Positions 8,076 to 17,849 of a stretch of 64,000 nt of DNA are shown here, piece by piece. The position numbers were made by a program, and so were the translations under genes. The notes under the pieces were generated by a model, which saw only the letters and a list, made by a program, of their open reading frames with translations, did not search any database and was not told where the DNA came from. This DNA comes from Streptococcus parasanguinis (GTDB lineage Bacteria; Bacillota; Bacilli; Lactobacillales; Streptococcaceae). Numbering within the stretch: position 1 is the first letter of the stretch; every line of letters begins with the position of its first letter. Where the stretch lies: contig NZ_JACLQU010000001.1 in the NCBI RefSeq assembly GCF_016648855.1, positions 186,001-250,000 on the forward strand, in the 5' to 3' direction.

Positions 8076-8993
8076 GTGAAAAAAAATAAACTTGCATTAC
8101 TTGCATCGATGGGACTAGCTTCGCTTGTCTTCTTATCAGGATGCGTGAGTGTCGATCGGAAAACTGGAAATCCGACTGGATTGATCTGGAATCTTCTTGG
8201 CCGTCCAATGGGCGAAGCCATCAAATTCTTTGCCAACAACCTTGGCTTGGGCTTTGGGATCGGGATTATTATCGTCACCTTGATCGTGCGGTTGATCATC
8301 TTGCCACTTGGTTTGTACCAATCATGGAAGGCAACCTACCAATCTGAAAAGATGAACTACTTAAAACCTATCCTTGGGCCAATCCAAGAGCGCATGAAGA
8401 ACGCTAGCACACAAGAAGAAAAGCTATTGGCGCAACAGGAATTAATGGCTGCTCAACGTGAAAATGGAGTTAGCATGTTTGGTGGAGTTGGGTGTTTGCC
8501 ACTCTTGATCCAAATGCCATTCTTCTCAGCTCTCTTCTTTGCAGCTCAACACACCAAAGGGGTAGCAGATAGTAGCTTCCTTGGCATTGCTCTCGGCAAA
8601 CCAAGCTTGCTCTTGACAGCAATCGTAGCAGTTCTTTACTATATCCAAAGTATGCTCTCTCTTCATGGAATTGAAGATGAAACCCAAAAGGAAAGCATGC
8701 GCAAAGCATCACTGATGAGTCCGATCATGATCGGTGTCTTCTCATTGATCTCTTCAGCCGGAGTGACTCTTTACTGGGTAGTCGGTGGGGTGATCCAAAT
8801 TATCCAACAATTTGTCATCAACTACTTGATTCGTCCAAATCTTCGCAAGCGCGTCGCTGAGGAATACAAAAACAATCCTCCAAAAGCGACTAGTCACCGC
8901 GTGAAAAAAGATGTCACACCTACTGCAACGACACAAATCCAACACAAACCAAAAAACAACCGCAATGCAGGAAAACAACGCAATAGAAAGTAG
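8076..8993 (+). CDS. yidC: Membrane protein insertase YidC/OxaA, basic-tailed paralogue
   Basis: Inserts membrane proteins with or without SecYEG. 305 aa. Lipoprotein signal peptide with lipobox LSGC (Cys23), then five transmembrane segments of the 60KD-IMP domain (about 55-255). After the last helix comes a tail of about 50 residues rich in Lys, Arg and Asn (ends GKQRNRK), typical of the second streptococcal paralogue (the S. mutans YidC2 type that can bind ribosomes) rather than the rnpA-linked one. Start is GTG with AGAAGGA seven bases upstream. A strong terminator follows. Confidence 0.93.
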   Translation: MKKNKLALLASMGLASLVFLSGCVSVDRKTGNPTGLIWNLLGRPMGEAIKFFANNLGLGFGIGIIIVTLIVRLIILPLGLYQSWKATYQSEKMNYLKPILGPIQERMKNASTQEEKLLAQQELMAAQRENGVSMFGGVGCLPLLIQMPFFSALFFAAQHTKGVADSSFLGIALGKPSLLLTAIVAVLYYIQSMLSLHGIEDETQKESMRKASLMSPIMIGVFSLISSAGVTLYWVVGGVIQIIQQFVINYLIRPNLRKRVAEEYKNNPPKATSHRVKKDVTPTATTQIQHKPKNNRNAGKQRNRK

Positions 8994-9023
8994 TACAAAC
9001 TACTAATTCTAGCGGTATACAGT

Positions 9024-9056
9024 AGCACTTGAACCCAAGGTTCAAGTGCTTTTTTT
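9024..9056 (+). terminator. Terminator after yidC
   Basis: Perfect 12-bp stem (AGCACTTGAACC / GGTTCAAGTGCT), loop CAA, followed by seven T. Confidence 0.92.
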
Positions 9057-9108
9057 GATATCGTTCAGTCAGCAAAGAATTTTCACTCTCACAAAAAGAT
9101 TAAGAGCA

Positions 9109-9136
9109 CAAAAAACAAGCCCTCTTGGAGGGCTTG
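9109..9136 (-). terminator. Terminator after greA
   Basis: Nine-base-pair stem CAAGCCCTC / GAGGGCTTG, 3-base loop, then a T-rich run on the minus strand. Confidence 0.88.
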
Positions 9137-9146
9137 CGTTTTATAG

Positions 9147-9629
9147 TTACGCTGTTTTTTCTACGTTCAAAATTTTCACTTGGTAGCTTCCAGCTGGTGT
9201 CTCAACAGTGACAACGTCACCTGTCTTCTTACCAATCAAAGCGTGACCGATTGGGCTTTCGTTAGAAATCTTTCCTGCAAAGGCATCTGCCCCTGCTGAA
9301 CCAACGATGCTGTATACTTCTTCATCTGTTTCGCCAACTTCTTGAACTGTAACGGTTTTTCCGATCGCTACTTCGTCTACTGCAACAGCGTCACTATCGA
9401 CGATTTCTGCATAACGGATTTTTGTTTCCAAGCTAGAGATTTGACCTTCCACAAAAGCTTGTTCATCTTTTGCCGCTTCATACTCAGAGTTTTCTGAGAG
9501 GTCACCATATGAACGAGCGATCTTAATCCGTTCCACCACTTCAGGTCGACGGACCAATTTCAATTCTTCTAATTCTTGTTCCAATTTTTCTTTTTCTGCT
9601 AGGGTCATTGGGTATGTTTTTTCTGCCAT
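9147..9629 (-). CDS. greA: Transcription elongation factor GreA
   Basis: Rescues backtracked RNA polymerase by stimulating transcript cleavage. 160 aa: N-terminal coiled coil (about 8-75) with the acidic tip [15 protein letters not shown], then the FKBP-like C-terminal domain ending with [14 protein letters not shown]. The ATG at 9629 is the family start and is preceded by AGAGAAGA; the frame continues 16 codons upstream into the mltG terminator. Downstream of mltG on the same strand as in pneumococcus. Confidence 0.96.
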   Translation of the reverse strand: MAEKTYPMTLAEKEKLEQELEELKLVRRPEVVERIKIARSYGDLSENSEYEAAKDEQAFVEGQISSLETKIRYAEIVDSDAVAVDEVAIGKTVTVQEVGETDEEVYSIVGSAGADAFAGKISNESPIGHALIGKKTGDVVTVETPAGSYQVKILNVEKTA

Positions 9630-9656
9630 TATTCTTCTCTTTCTATTATTTGAATG

Positions 9657-9686
9657 AAAAAGCTGTGGACGCGCCACATGCTTTTT
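9657..9686 (-). terminator. Hairpin terminator between mltG and greA
   Basis: Minus strand: AAAAAGC and TGTGG arms pairing around a GCG-rich loop, followed by TTTTT. The flanking A and T runs make it symmetrical, and greA likely has read-through or its own promoter close by. Confidence 0.6.
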
Positions 9687-11183
9687 CTAGTTTGAACTTG
9701 CTTGTGTCAATTTACTATTGACGTGTTCTTCAACATTTTTATTGTGTTCTTCGTATGTCTTAGCGAAGAAAACTTCACCATTTTCGACATTTGCGACAAA
9801 ATACAAGTAATCGGTCTTACTTGGGTTCACCGCCGCTTCGATCGCTGATACTCCAGGGTTATCCACTGGGCCAGGCATCAAGCCGGTATTCTTATAAATA
9901 TTATAAGGTGAATCCAGCTCTGTATTGATCGTTGCATCTTCTTTTAAGGTCGTCTTTTGACCAAGTTTCCCTTCTGCATAAAGAATTGCAATATTACTTT
10001 GCAAAGGCATGTCTTGGTTCAAACGGTTATAGAAGACACTCGCGATATCTTTGCGGTCCTGATCCGTCGCCCCTTCTTTTTCAACCAAGGAAGCAAGAGT
10101 CAATACTTCGTTTACATTGATGTTCTTGCTCTCAAGTGTTTCATAGTATGGGCTTAAGTTTTGATCCATTGCCGCAAGCATCTGATCGATCATTTCTTTC
10201 ACTGTGGTATCTTTGCCATAGTTATAAGTTGCTGGGAAGAGATAACCTTCTAAACGGTAGCGAACACCAGAATCCTTACTTGGCAGATTCGCCAAGAGTT
10301 TCGGATATTTGGCCACCATCTTCTCAATAAAGGCATCGTCTTGGACAGCCTTCAAGAAATCTTCTTTCTTGAATGGAGTCTTGCCGGCCTTCTTAGTGGA
10401 GACATCGGTGGTGATAGCCGTCGCAATCTGATCGATCGTATAACCTTCTGGAATCGTGACCTTTCCAAGAACTGGAGCCTGAGGAGTTTTGGTTCCCTCT
10501 TCTTGCAGTTTTTGGATGATGGTTTCTAGATCCATGCTCTTTTGCAAATTGAAATAACCAGATTTGAAATTGCTATAGTTCTTGAACTTGGTATAGTAGT
10601 TAAAGAACTGACCATTTTTCACGAGTCCTTTTTTCTCAAGGATCGCGCCAATCTCACGATTACTTGAACCTGCTGGAATCTCAACCGTTACGAATTCTGT
10701 TGCATTTTTATCCATCGGCTTGACAGCTGAATGGATATAGGTCACAGCAAAGATCCCTGTAGCCACGATCACAATCAGCAAAAGGCTGACCACTGTCCGC
10801 ACAATTCGTTTAGCGATTTTATTTTGTTTCTTTTGTTTTTGTTGGCGCTGGTTACGAGAAGAGCGCGATAAGCTTTCCTCTACCGGTTCCTGACTTGGTT
10901 CTTTTTTAGCAGGCTTTGTACGCTCACTCTTTTCTTCCACAGCAGGAGTCGCCTTTACCGGCTCCACTGGTTCTTCTTTGGGAGCCAACGCAGATTCTTC
11001 TACTTTTGGAGGTAGTGTTGCTTCTTCCTCCTCTTTCAGTGAAGAAGGGGTTTCAATACTTCGATCAGGTAGATCATACTCTTTTTCGATTTTTAGAAGT
11101 TGCTCATTGGCCTCTTCTAAGTCTCTGAGGATCTGCTCTTTGAAGCTTAATAACTTCTCACTGTCTTGTGATTTATCAGTCAA
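9687..11183 (-). CDS. mltG: Endolytic murein transglycosylase MltG (TTG start)
   Basis: Cleaves nascent glycan strands and works with the peripheral peptidoglycan machinery in streptococci. 498 aa. N-terminal cytoplasmic part (1-125) rich in Glu/Pro/Lys, one membrane helix (about 128-150), then a YceG/MltG ectodomain with VTIPEGYTIDQIA (LysM-like) and the catalytic block LASLVEKEGA. An in-frame ATG lies at 11204, but the AGGGAGG just after it is a ribosome binding site with 8-base spacing to TTG 11183 (MTDKS), which matches the pneumococcal N-terminus. Downstream of two acetyltransferase genes. Confidence 0.94.
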   Translation of the reverse strand: MTDKSQDSEKLLSFKEQILRDLEEANEQLLKIEKEYDLPDRSIETPSSLKEEEEATLPPKVEESALAPKEEPVEPVKATPAVEEKSERTKPAKKEPSQEPVEESLSRSSRNQRQQKQKKQNKIAKRIVRTVVSLLLIVIVATGIFAVTYIHSAVKPMDKNATEFVTVEIPAGSSNREIGAILEKKGLVKNGQFFNYYTKFKNYSNFKSGYFNLQKSMDLETIIQKLQEEGTKTPQAPVLGKVTIPEGYTIDQIATAITTDVSTKKAGKTPFKKEDFLKAVQDDAFIEKMVAKYPKLLANLPSKDSGVRYRLEGYLFPATYNYGKDTTVKEMIDQMLAAMDQNLSPYYETLESKNINVNEVLTLASLVEKEGATDQDRKDIASVFYNRLNQDMPLQSNIAILYAEGKLGQKTTLKEDATINTELDSPYNIYKNTGLMPGPVDNPGVSAIEAAVNPSKTDYLYFVANVENGEVFFAKTYEEHNKNVEEHVNSKLTQASSN

Positions 11184-11275
11184 ATAATTGACCTCCCTCA
11201 TCATAATCCTTAATATTATATCTTAAAAGATTTAGAAAAGCAATACAAATCGCTCTTCTTCTTCAAAATACCTAT

Positions 11276-11788
11276 TTAATCAAGTTTTTCATTTTCCCAG
11301 ACCAGATTGTACCAAACTTCACCCGCATATTGGGATTCTGAGAGACCCTCATTGGTAAATCCTTGCTTTTCATAATAAGGAATCAAATAATCATGACAGG
11401 TCAAATTGATCCCTTGGCGATTATCTTTCAACGCAATCTCTTTCATCGCTTCAAGCAAAAGGGTTCCCACTCCAAGTCCTTGAGCTTCTTTAGCAATGGA
11501 TAGACTCGTAATGGAAATAAAGCCCTGTTCTAACTGACTTAGATCTTCAACCTCTGAAAAAGAGGAATCGATCAAATAGCGCTCCAGTCTAACAGGTCCT
11601 TCTAAATAGCCTAAAATCTGACCTTGGCACTCTGCTACAAGAAATGTCGTTTGAATCTTTTCGATGTGATCTTTTAAAATCTCACGCGCAATCGCTTCTT
11701 CTTCTGAGAAATTCTCAAGCTCAATGCGCTCGATGGCATCCAAATCCTGCAGCTCTGCCTGTCTAATGTGAATCTTTTCTTTCATCAT
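11276..11788 (-). CDS. GNAT-family N-acetyltransferase
   Basis: 170 aa. The GNAT core is visible: SITSLSIAKEAQGLGVGTLLLEAMKEIA contains the acetyl-CoA loop (QGLGVG, motif A), followed by the Y-x-KQGF end (YYEKQGFTNEG). Substrate unknown. Nine bases after another acetyltransferase gene with which it shares modest similarity, suggesting tandem duplication or co-function. Two adjacent ATGs; either could serve. Confidence 0.85.
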   Translation of the reverse strand: MMKEKIHIRQAELQDLDAIERIELENFSEEEAIAREILKDHIEKIQTTFLVAECQGQILGYLEGPVRLERYLIDSSFSEVEDLSQLEQGFISITSLSIAKEAQGLGVGTLLLEAMKEIALKDNRQGINLTCHDYLIPYYEKQGFTNEGLSESQYAGEVWYNLVWENEKLD

Positions 11789-11797
11789 TTACCCCTT

Positions 11798-12214
11798 CTA
11801 TCGTTCCCAAACCATACGGACACCTCGATCAGACTCAGCTTCATCTCGAAATCCTTGCTGGGAAAAATAAGATAGTAAGTCTTCTGGGCAATCGATCCAA
11901 ATGGCTTCCTTTTCCTTTTGAACAGCTAGATCCTTTAAAGCAGCGATCAAAATAGAACCATAGCCTTGACCTTGAAAGGCTGGTCTCACTGCTAATCGAA
12001 ATACGATTAGGTTTCCTTTTAAAGGCTGGTCTTCTGTCGCCAACAAGTAAGCCACAGCATCCCCCGCCTGCTCTGCAAGCAAAGAAATGGTTTCCTTCGA
12101 ATCTAGCGCTTCCTCAAGAGTGGCCTTGTGCTTCTTTCCTTCATTGTCATGAAGTTCATCTTCTAGCAATAACAGCTGTTCTTGATCAGCTGGGGTGATT
12201 GATCGAATCATCAT
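11798..12214 (-). CDS. GNAT-family N-acetyltransferase
   Basis: 138 aa. GNAT motif A appears as FRLAVRPAFQGQGYGSILIAALKDLA, and the C-terminal FSQQGFRDEAES corresponds to motif B. Substrate unknown. It begins the short run acetyltransferase-acetyltransferase-mltG and follows murC. AGGAG lies 6 bases before the first of two ATGs. Confidence 0.85.
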   Translation of the reverse strand: MMIRSITPADQEQLLLLEDELHDNEGKKHKATLEEALDSKETISLLAEQAGDAVAYLLATEDQPLKGNLIVFRLAVRPAFQGQGYGSILIAALKDLAVQKEKEAIWIDCPEDLLSYFSQQGFRDEAESDRGVRMVWER

Positions 12215-12258
12215 CCTGCTCTCCTCATTTCATGATTCTTCAGCGGACAGATAAATTT

Positions 12259-12285
12259 GAGTCTGGAACCAATCGATTCCAGACT
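12259..12285 (-). terminator. Weak hairpin after murC
   Basis: Ten-base arms GAGTCTGGAA / TTCCAGACTC around a short loop, followed by an AAATTTATC stretch rather than a clean T run. Partial termination or mRNA-end protection is plausible. Confidence 0.4.
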
Positions 12286-12295
12286 CAATCATCTC

Positions 12296-13630
12296 TTATT
12301 GTACACTATGTGTCAAACTAGATAATAAACGCTCAAATGAGTATTCATAGGTTTGAATATCTCCTGCTCCCATAAAGACATAGACTGCATTGTCATGGTC
12401 AAGAAGAGGAGAAACATTCTCAGCTGTAATAATCGCTGAACGTTTGACAATTTTTGCTTCCAAATCTTCAACTTTCACATCGCCGTGATCGACTTCCCGC
12501 GCAGAACCATAGATCTGTGCCAAGTAAACAGCATCTGCTTGATTCAAAGCTTCAGCAAATTCATCTAACAAGGCAATCGTCCGTGTAAAGGTATGTGGTT
12601 GGAAAATGGCCACAATCTCTTTACTTGGGTATTTTTGACGGGCTGCATCCAAGGTTGCAATAATTTCCGTTGGATGGTGCGCAAAGTCATCGATGATCAC
12701 TGTTCCATTGACTACTTTTTCAGTGAAGCGACGTTTCACTCCAGCAAAGGTCTTCAAATGCTCGCGGACTAAATCTAAGTCAAATCCTGCAATGTAAAGC
12801 AAACCAATGACTGCTGTGGCATTCATGATGTTGTGGCGACCAAAAGTTGGGATATGGAATTGCCCCAAATCTTCTCCACGGAAATGAACGTTGAAGGTTG
12901 AACCAGTCGTTGAACGAAGCAGGTTGCTTGCCACAAAATCATTCGTCTCCTTATCAAAACCATAGTAATAAATTGGTGCTGATGAGGTAATCCGACGCAA
13001 TTCTTTGTCTTCTCCGTAGATGAAGAGGCCTTTGCTGATTTGTTTGGCATAATCGTTAAAGGCATTAAAGACATCTTCTAAGCTCGTGAAATAGTCTGGA
13101 TGGTCGAAGTCAATATTGGTGATGATGCTGTATTCAGGATGGTAAGGCATAAAGTGGCGTTCATACTCATCTGATTCAAAGACAAAGTATTTGGCTGCTG
13201 CAGAACCACGACCTGTCCCGTCACCAATCAAATAACTGGTATCAGTGATATTTGATAAAACGTGAGAAAGCATCCCTGTTGTTGAGGTTTTTCCGTGTGC
13301 TCCGGCAACTCCCATGCTGACGAATTCTCGCATAAATTCACCAAGGAATTCATGGTAGCGTTTATAGGTTAGGCCATGCTCATCTGCATAAGCGATTTCC
13401 ACATTGTTATCTGGACGGAAAGCATTCCCGGCAATGAGGATCTTGTCGCCTTCCAAATTTTTCACATCAAATGGATAAATTTGAATTCCTGCTTGTTCCA
13501 AGCCACGTTGCGTAAAGTAATACTTTTCAACATCTGACCCTTGAACCGTATGTCCCATTTGGTGAAGCATGAGGGCTAAAGCACTCATCCCTGCTCCTTT
13601 AATTCCAATAAAATGGTATGTGTTAGACAT
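12296..13630 (-). CDS. murC: UDP-N-acetylmuramate--L-alanine ligase
   Basis: First amino-acid-adding step of the muropeptide pathway. 444 aa, normal for cocci. N-terminal Rossmann block [14 protein letters not shown] (about 6-19), ATP P-loop [10 protein letters not shown] (about 109-118), central [10 protein letters not shown] and the C-terminal [17 protein letters not shown] lies upstream of the ATG. It follows a hypothetical gene by 9 bases and probably shares its transcript. Confidence 0.97.
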   Translation of the reverse strand: MSNTYHFIGIKGAGMSALALMLHQMGHTVQGSDVEKYYFTQRGLEQAGIQIYPFDVKNLEGDKILIAGNAFRPDNNVEIAYADEHGLTYKRYHEFLGEFMREFVSMGVAGAHGKTSTTGMLSHVLSNITDTSYLIGDGTGRGSAAAKYFVFESDEYERHFMPYHPEYSIITNIDFDHPDYFTSLEDVFNAFNDYAKQISKGLFIYGEDKELRRITSSAPIYYYGFDKETNDFVASNLLRSTTGSTFNVHFRGEDLGQFHIPTFGRHNIMNATAVIGLLYIAGFDLDLVREHLKTFAGVKRRFTEKVVNGTVIIDDFAHHPTEIIATLDAARQKYPSKEIVAIFQPHTFTRTIALLDEFAEALNQADAVYLAQIYGSAREVDHGDVKVEDLEAKIVKRSAIITAENVSPLLDHDNAVYVFMGAGDIQTYEYSFERLLSSLTHSVQ

Positions 13631-13639
13631 ATTTTCTCC

Positions 13640-14290
13640 TTATTCTTGATCTAGATGGGTTAAATCCAATTCTTGTTTGATTGGCTGTGGTTTCAACTTG
13701 TGTTGATCTTTATTGTATATTTGGCTAGTCTTTAAGAAATCATAATTGTTTTTCTTTTCAGTCGGTTCTGCCACTTCTGGTTCTCCTGCAGATTCGAACT
13801 CTGCAAGGATCAACTGATCTTGTCGCAATCGTTTGCTATATTTCAATAATTCGCCTGGGTTTTCCTTTTGGAAGGGAGCCGTTGGCTGACCGGGTTTCCG
13901 TTCTGAAATAAACGGTTTTTTCCGCTTACTTGTGGTAGCTGCTGGATCCGTTGTCAGATAGGGGGCTGTGCGTTTCTTTTTCAGATCTTCACGCGCACGC
14001 TCTCTCGCTTCCTCTGCATAACGATTGGCTGGACTTTTTTTATCAATCGGCTCTTTAAAATCAGGTTTTCTTACTGGCCGTCTTTTCGGTAGGGGCTCTT
14101 CTAGTGGTTGGTGGTAAGGATGCTTAGGTTTGGTATTTTCAGCAATCGGTTGCCATTCCAAATAATTTTTATCCACATAGTCGCCTGTAATGTTACTAAT
14201 CAAATCTGTTTCATCATACAGGTTCATGTGAGGCATCTCTGTTAACATCAACTCATTATCCCCTACTTGAGGAAAATATTTTTCTGTCAT
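13640..14290 (-). CDS. Conserved hypothetical basic protein upstream of murC
   Basis: A 216-aa protein I cannot assign to a named family. It starts MTEKYFPQVGDNELML and has an acidic, hydrophobic N-terminal 50 residues. A long, probably disordered Lys/Arg/Pro-rich middle (about 55-150, with repeated KRRPVRKP, SKRKKP and ERKPGQP patches) and a charged C-terminus ending LTHLDQE follow. No signal peptide or membrane helix. It sits between snf2 and murC, 9 bases before murC, as in related streptococci. The ATG at 14290 is preceded by GGAAAGAAAGC; the frame is open a little further up. A nucleic-acid or cell-wall scaffold role would be speculation. Confidence 0.75.
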   Translation of the reverse strand: MTEKYFPQVGDNELMLTEMPHMNLYDETDLISNITGDYVDKNYLEWQPIAENTKPKHPYHQPLEEPLPKRRPVRKPDFKEPIDKKSPANRYAEEARERAREDLKKKRTAPYLTTDPAATTSKRKKPFISERKPGQPTAPFQKENPGELLKYSKRLRQDQLILAEFESAGEPEVAEPTEKKNNYDFLKTSQIYNKDQHKLKPQPIKQELDLTHLDQE

Positions 14291-14345
14291 GCTTTCTTCC
14301 TTTCGACACTCCATTAATTATAAACTATTCACAGAATTTTTCAAG

Positions 14346-17300
14346 CTATTCTGACTGAATTCCAAGAATCTCACGAATTTCCTCAACCGATAAACTAGAT
14401 CGTGTTTCCGTTCCATCTAAAATCGTTGAGACCAAGTGTCTTTTGGAAGCTTGCAGTTCTTGGATTTTTTCTTCAATCGTACCACGAGTGATCATGCGGT
14501 AAACTTCAACATTTTGTTCCTGTCCCATTCGATGGGCACGTCCAATAGCCTGGTCTTCCACTGCAGGATTCCACCACAAATCGACTAAGATGACCGTATC
14601 GGCACCAGTGAGGTTCAATCCAACCCCTCCAGCCTTCAGAGAAATGAGAAAAGCATGGCGCTCACCCGCATTAAAAGCATTGGTCATTTCTTGACGATCT
14701 TTAGCGGGAGTGGATCCCGTGATTTTAAAGGAGGTCATGCCAAGCTGGTCAATTTCCTGCTCTAGGATATCCAGCATGCCTCTAAATTGAGAGAAGATCA
14801 AAACCCGGTGTTCGCCATCCTTGATTTGACCCAAAAGATCTCGAAAGCTCTCCAATTTCCCACTATCTCCCTGATAGTCTTCCATAAAGAGGGCGGGGGT
14901 ATCACAGATTTGGCGAAGGCGCATGAGACCCGAGAGAATTTCCACCTTACTCCGATTTAGTTCTTCCTCGCTAGAGCTTCGAACCCGATCTTGAATTTGT
15001 TTTAATTGAGTCAAATAGATCGTTTTTTGACTTTCATCCAACTCATTGTGATAGGTTGTTTCAATCAAGTCCGGTAATTCTTGGAGCACTTCATCTTTTT
15101 TCCGTCTCATGACGAAAGGTTTGACAAATCGCGCAATGGTCTCAGGACTCAACTTTTGAAATTCTTTTTTAGCTGGGAAGAGCCCTGGAAGGACAATTTG
15201 GAAAATGGACCAGAGTTCACCCACATGGTTTTCAATCGGTGTCCCAGATAGGGCAAATACGTGCGGAACGTCAAAGCCACGTAAGTGTTGGGCAATCTTG
15301 GTTTGGGCATTTTTCATGACCTGGGCTTCATCTAGAATCAAGTACTCATACTGATTCTTCTGGTATTCCTCCACATCTTGACGGAAAGACGCGTAACTAG
15401 TGATAACTGCCTGTGGATTGGTTGCGATGAGTTCATCTCGGTGCTGCTTGAGACCATAGACGACGGCCACCTCCATCTGAGGAGCGAATTTTGAAAATTC
15501 TTGTTTCCAATTGTAGATGAGACTAGATGGAGCTAGAATCAAGATTTTAGTTTCTTTTTTTGCAACACTAGTCAAGAAGGAAATGGTCTGCAGAGTTTTA
15601 CCAAGCCCCATATCATCCGCTAAAATACCACCAAAACCATAATGATTTAGCATGGAGAACCATTTGACCCCTGTTTCTTGGTAATCCCTTAGGGTCGCTT
15701 GGATTGTCATCTGAGGGAGTTGGAAGTCTTCTGGATGAGTCAGATCATGAGCTAAATTTCGAAATTCTTCTGAAAAATGAACATTGTCTTGATCTGCCAA
15801 CAAATCAGATAGCTGATAAGCGGCAATCCGGCGGGCTTGTAGTTTCCCACCCTTGCTCATTTTCGCCCGCAAATCTGCTAGGGCTCGACTGATCTTCTTG
15901 GTTTCTTCATCAAAAACAAGGACCTTCCCTGTATGGCTGACAAAATAATCTGCTTGCCCCACTAGAGCTTTGAGGACCTGGTCCACTTCGGCTGGATCCA
16001 CACTTTCAAAGTCAAAACCGATCTCCAGTAGACTGCCATTGGTTTTAACATCAATTTTTGGACGCTCCACTTGATAAAGATCTAAAAGGCTATCAGAGAG
16101 GGTAACCTCTCCTAAGGCTTCAAAAGTCGGGATCTGTCGATGAAAGAATGGATAGATTTGCTCACTTGATAACGGACTTCTTTGGGAAGAAAAGTCGTCT
16201 GTAAAACCTGCTGCTAGCATGGTTGAAAAGACTTCTTGCTCCTTATCGAAATCACTGGAATAAGGAAGATTGAGGAGTTCCTCACGCGTGGTCACCACAC
16301 GATCCTGGTATTGAAAGACTACATCCAGTAAAACAGTCTGGTCCTGTGCTAGATCAAAATGAAATTCCGGAGTGAAATCGTGGATTAAAAAGCTGGTCGG
16401 TGCGGTTATTTGTCCCAGTTTTTTGAACTCTTTTAAACTATAGGAAAGTTTGGTCTGATCCGTTGGATCAAAATGCAGGCGTTTTTTGCGATCCTGATCC
16501 ATTGGTAAGTCTTGAATGGCCTTCCATAGGGTCCGCTGTTGGGGCGTCAGGTGATAGAACACTCCATTTCGAAACAGGTAATTAGCCGACTCGACAACCT
16601 TCACTTGAGGCTCCGTAATGATCAATTCGTAAAAATCACCATGGTCTTCCACCTGAAAATGAAAGAGATCTTCCTCCCCATGGACATCCTGAAAATAGAC
16701 TTCAGAAAAATCATACAAGCTATATTGCAAGAGGAAGGAATCCAAATTCATCAGTAATTCTACAGCTTCTTCAAAGAGAGTCGGTGGAAAATAAAGATGG
16801 CGCCCAGCATTGGGAAAGAAATCTTGCTCTTTCGATCCACTATCTGTGACCAAGCCTTGTAGGAAATTGATCACATCCTGACTAGACCCATCAAATTCTA
16901 AGTAAGAAATGGGTTCATAGTAACTTTTGCCAATTGCAAAGTGGCCTTCTTTCTGAAGGGTCTGCAAAAAAGCTAGCACATCTCTGATTACATAAGAGCG
17001 CTCGTCTGGCAAGCGACGAATGCGAAGGGTCCACAAGAATTGACCAGAGTATTCATCCTCCTGCCCAACTGCTGATAGGACATAGCGAGTTTCTTTCTTT
17101 TCGATTTTTGGAAGGACCTGGTCTAAAAACAAACTTCCAAAAGAGACCTTCTCCTGCGTTTCTTCAGTCGCCGTGGCGTCTTCTTCAAGGCTTGTAAGAG
17201 CAGCTTTCCCACTGTCATCATTCTTCAAAAAAGCTTCTACAGCTGCTAGATGCGTACAGAATTTTTTCTTTTGAAAGAAAGCGCAGCTACAAAAAACGAC

Positions 17301-17444
17301 ATCGTCATCCAAACTGTACCGCAAGCTTTCTTCTTCCACCCGAAAATACAGGTATTTTTCTTTTACTTCCTGAAGGGAAACTTTCCCAGCTTCATAGAGA
17401 AGGCTCCCTTGTGAACGAACCTTCCCAGGAATTAATTTTGCCAT
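14346..17444 (-). CDS. Snf2/SWI2-family DNA-dependent ATPase with SWIM zinc finger
   Basis: A 1032-aa helicase-like protein. The SWIM motif CxCx(n)CxH is at about 53-70 (FCSCAFF, then FCTHLAAVEAF). A long middle region (about 100-580) of the bacterial SNF2_assoc type follows. Then come the two RecA-like lobes: Walker A DDMGLGKTLQTI, DEAQ box LILDEAQVMKN, LSGTPIENH, and the C-terminal SLKAGGVGLNLTGADTV and DQAIGRAHRMGQ. Likely remodels protein-DNA or RNA polymerase complexes; the bacterial role is poorly defined. ATG at 17444 is preferred over an in-frame GTG that overlaps the AAGGTGG ribosome binding site. Confidence 0.92.
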   Translation of the reverse strand: MAKLIPGKVRSQGSLLYEAGKVSLQEVKEKYLYFRVEEESLRYSLDDDVVFCSCAFFQKKKFCTHLAAVEAFLKNDDSGKAALTSLEEDATATEETQEKVSFGSLFLDQVLPKIEKKETRYVLSAVGQEDEYSGQFLWTLRIRRLPDERSYVIRDVLAFLQTLQKEGHFAIGKSYYEPISYLEFDGSSQDVINFLQGLVTDSGSKEQDFFPNAGRHLYFPPTLFEEAVELLMNLDSFLLQYSLYDFSEVYFQDVHGEEDLFHFQVEDHGDFYELIITEPQVKVVESANYLFRNGVFYHLTPQQRTLWKAIQDLPMDQDRKKRLHFDPTDQTKLSYSLKEFKKLGQITAPTSFLIHDFTPEFHFDLAQDQTVLLDVVFQYQDRVVTTREELLNLPYSSDFDKEQEVFSTMLAAGFTDDFSSQRSPLSSEQIYPFFHRQIPTFEALGEVTLSDSLLDLYQVERPKIDVKTNGSLLEIGFDFESVDPAEVDQVLKALVGQADYFVSHTGKVLVFDEETKKISRALADLRAKMSKGGKLQARRIAAYQLSDLLADQDNVHFSEEFRNLAHDLTHPEDFQLPQMTIQATLRDYQETGVKWFSMLNHYGFGGILADDMGLGKTLQTISFLTSVAKKETKILILAPSSLIYNWKQEFSKFAPQMEVAVVYGLKQHRDELIATNPQAVITSYASFRQDVEEYQKNQYEYLILDEAQVMKNAQTKIAQHLRGFDVPHVFALSGTPIENHVGELWSIFQIVLPGLFPAKKEFQKLSPETIARFVKPFVMRRKKDEVLQELPDLIETTYHNELDESQKTIYLTQLKQIQDRVRSSSEEELNRSKVEILSGLMRLRQICDTPALFMEDYQGDSGKLESFRDLLGQIKDGEHRVLIFSQFRGMLDILEQEIDQLGMTSFKITGSTPAKDRQEMTNAFNAGERHAFLISLKAGGVGLNLTGADTVILVDLWWNPAVEDQAIGRAHRMGQEQNVEVYRMITRGTIEEKIQELQASKRHLVSTILDGTETRSSLSVEEIREILGIQSE

Positions 17445-17540
17445 GTTTACCACCTTAGATTAATCCCTTTATTATACCATATTTAAGATAAAATTAGAAA
17501 AGATAATTTTACTATTAAAAGGATTTTAACTTACTTTTAG

Positions 17541-17567
17541 AAAAAAACTGAGACAGTCTTGTCCCAG
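17541..17567 (-). terminator. Terminator closing the 17.6-17.9 kb unit
   Basis: Minus strand CTGGGACA / TGTCTCAG stem (one G-U), 4-base loop, then seven T. Confidence 0.8.
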
Positions 17568-17597
17568 CTTTTCACCTGATTTCGTAACAGAGTTACC

Positions 17598-17840
17598 TCA
17601 ATCAGCTATCCATGATTTTTTTCTTTTAACTGTTTGAGCGAACATTAGACAGAATAGGTAAATAGAGAGGAGAAAGATCCCGATAGCCCACAGAAAAAGA
17701 CAAAAAACAAGACCTATTGTTTAATAAAATCCCCAACAATAGGATCAAGAGCTCCAAGCTTACGATCGAACCGAGAAACAAGAGATACAGATAGATTTTA
17801 AATAATAAGTATACAAACCTAAAGCTCTCATGATCTTCAT
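17598..17840 (-). pseudogene. Decayed small membrane-protein gene (two frameshifts)
   Basis: No single long frame exists, but joining three frames gives a sensible hydrophobic protein of about 80 aa. MKIMRALGLYTYYLKS (first frame) is followed by YLYLLFLGSIVSLELLILL (second) and then LVFCLFLWAIGIFLLSIYLF with a basic end VKRKKSWIAD and TGA (third). The breaks fall near A-rich tracts around 17793 and 17710. Two or three membrane helices are implied. I do not recognise the family. It lies between an extended -10 promoter plus a 19-codon ORF and a clean terminator, so the unit was once functional. Confidence 0.45.
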
Positions 17841-17849
17841 GAGTTTACT

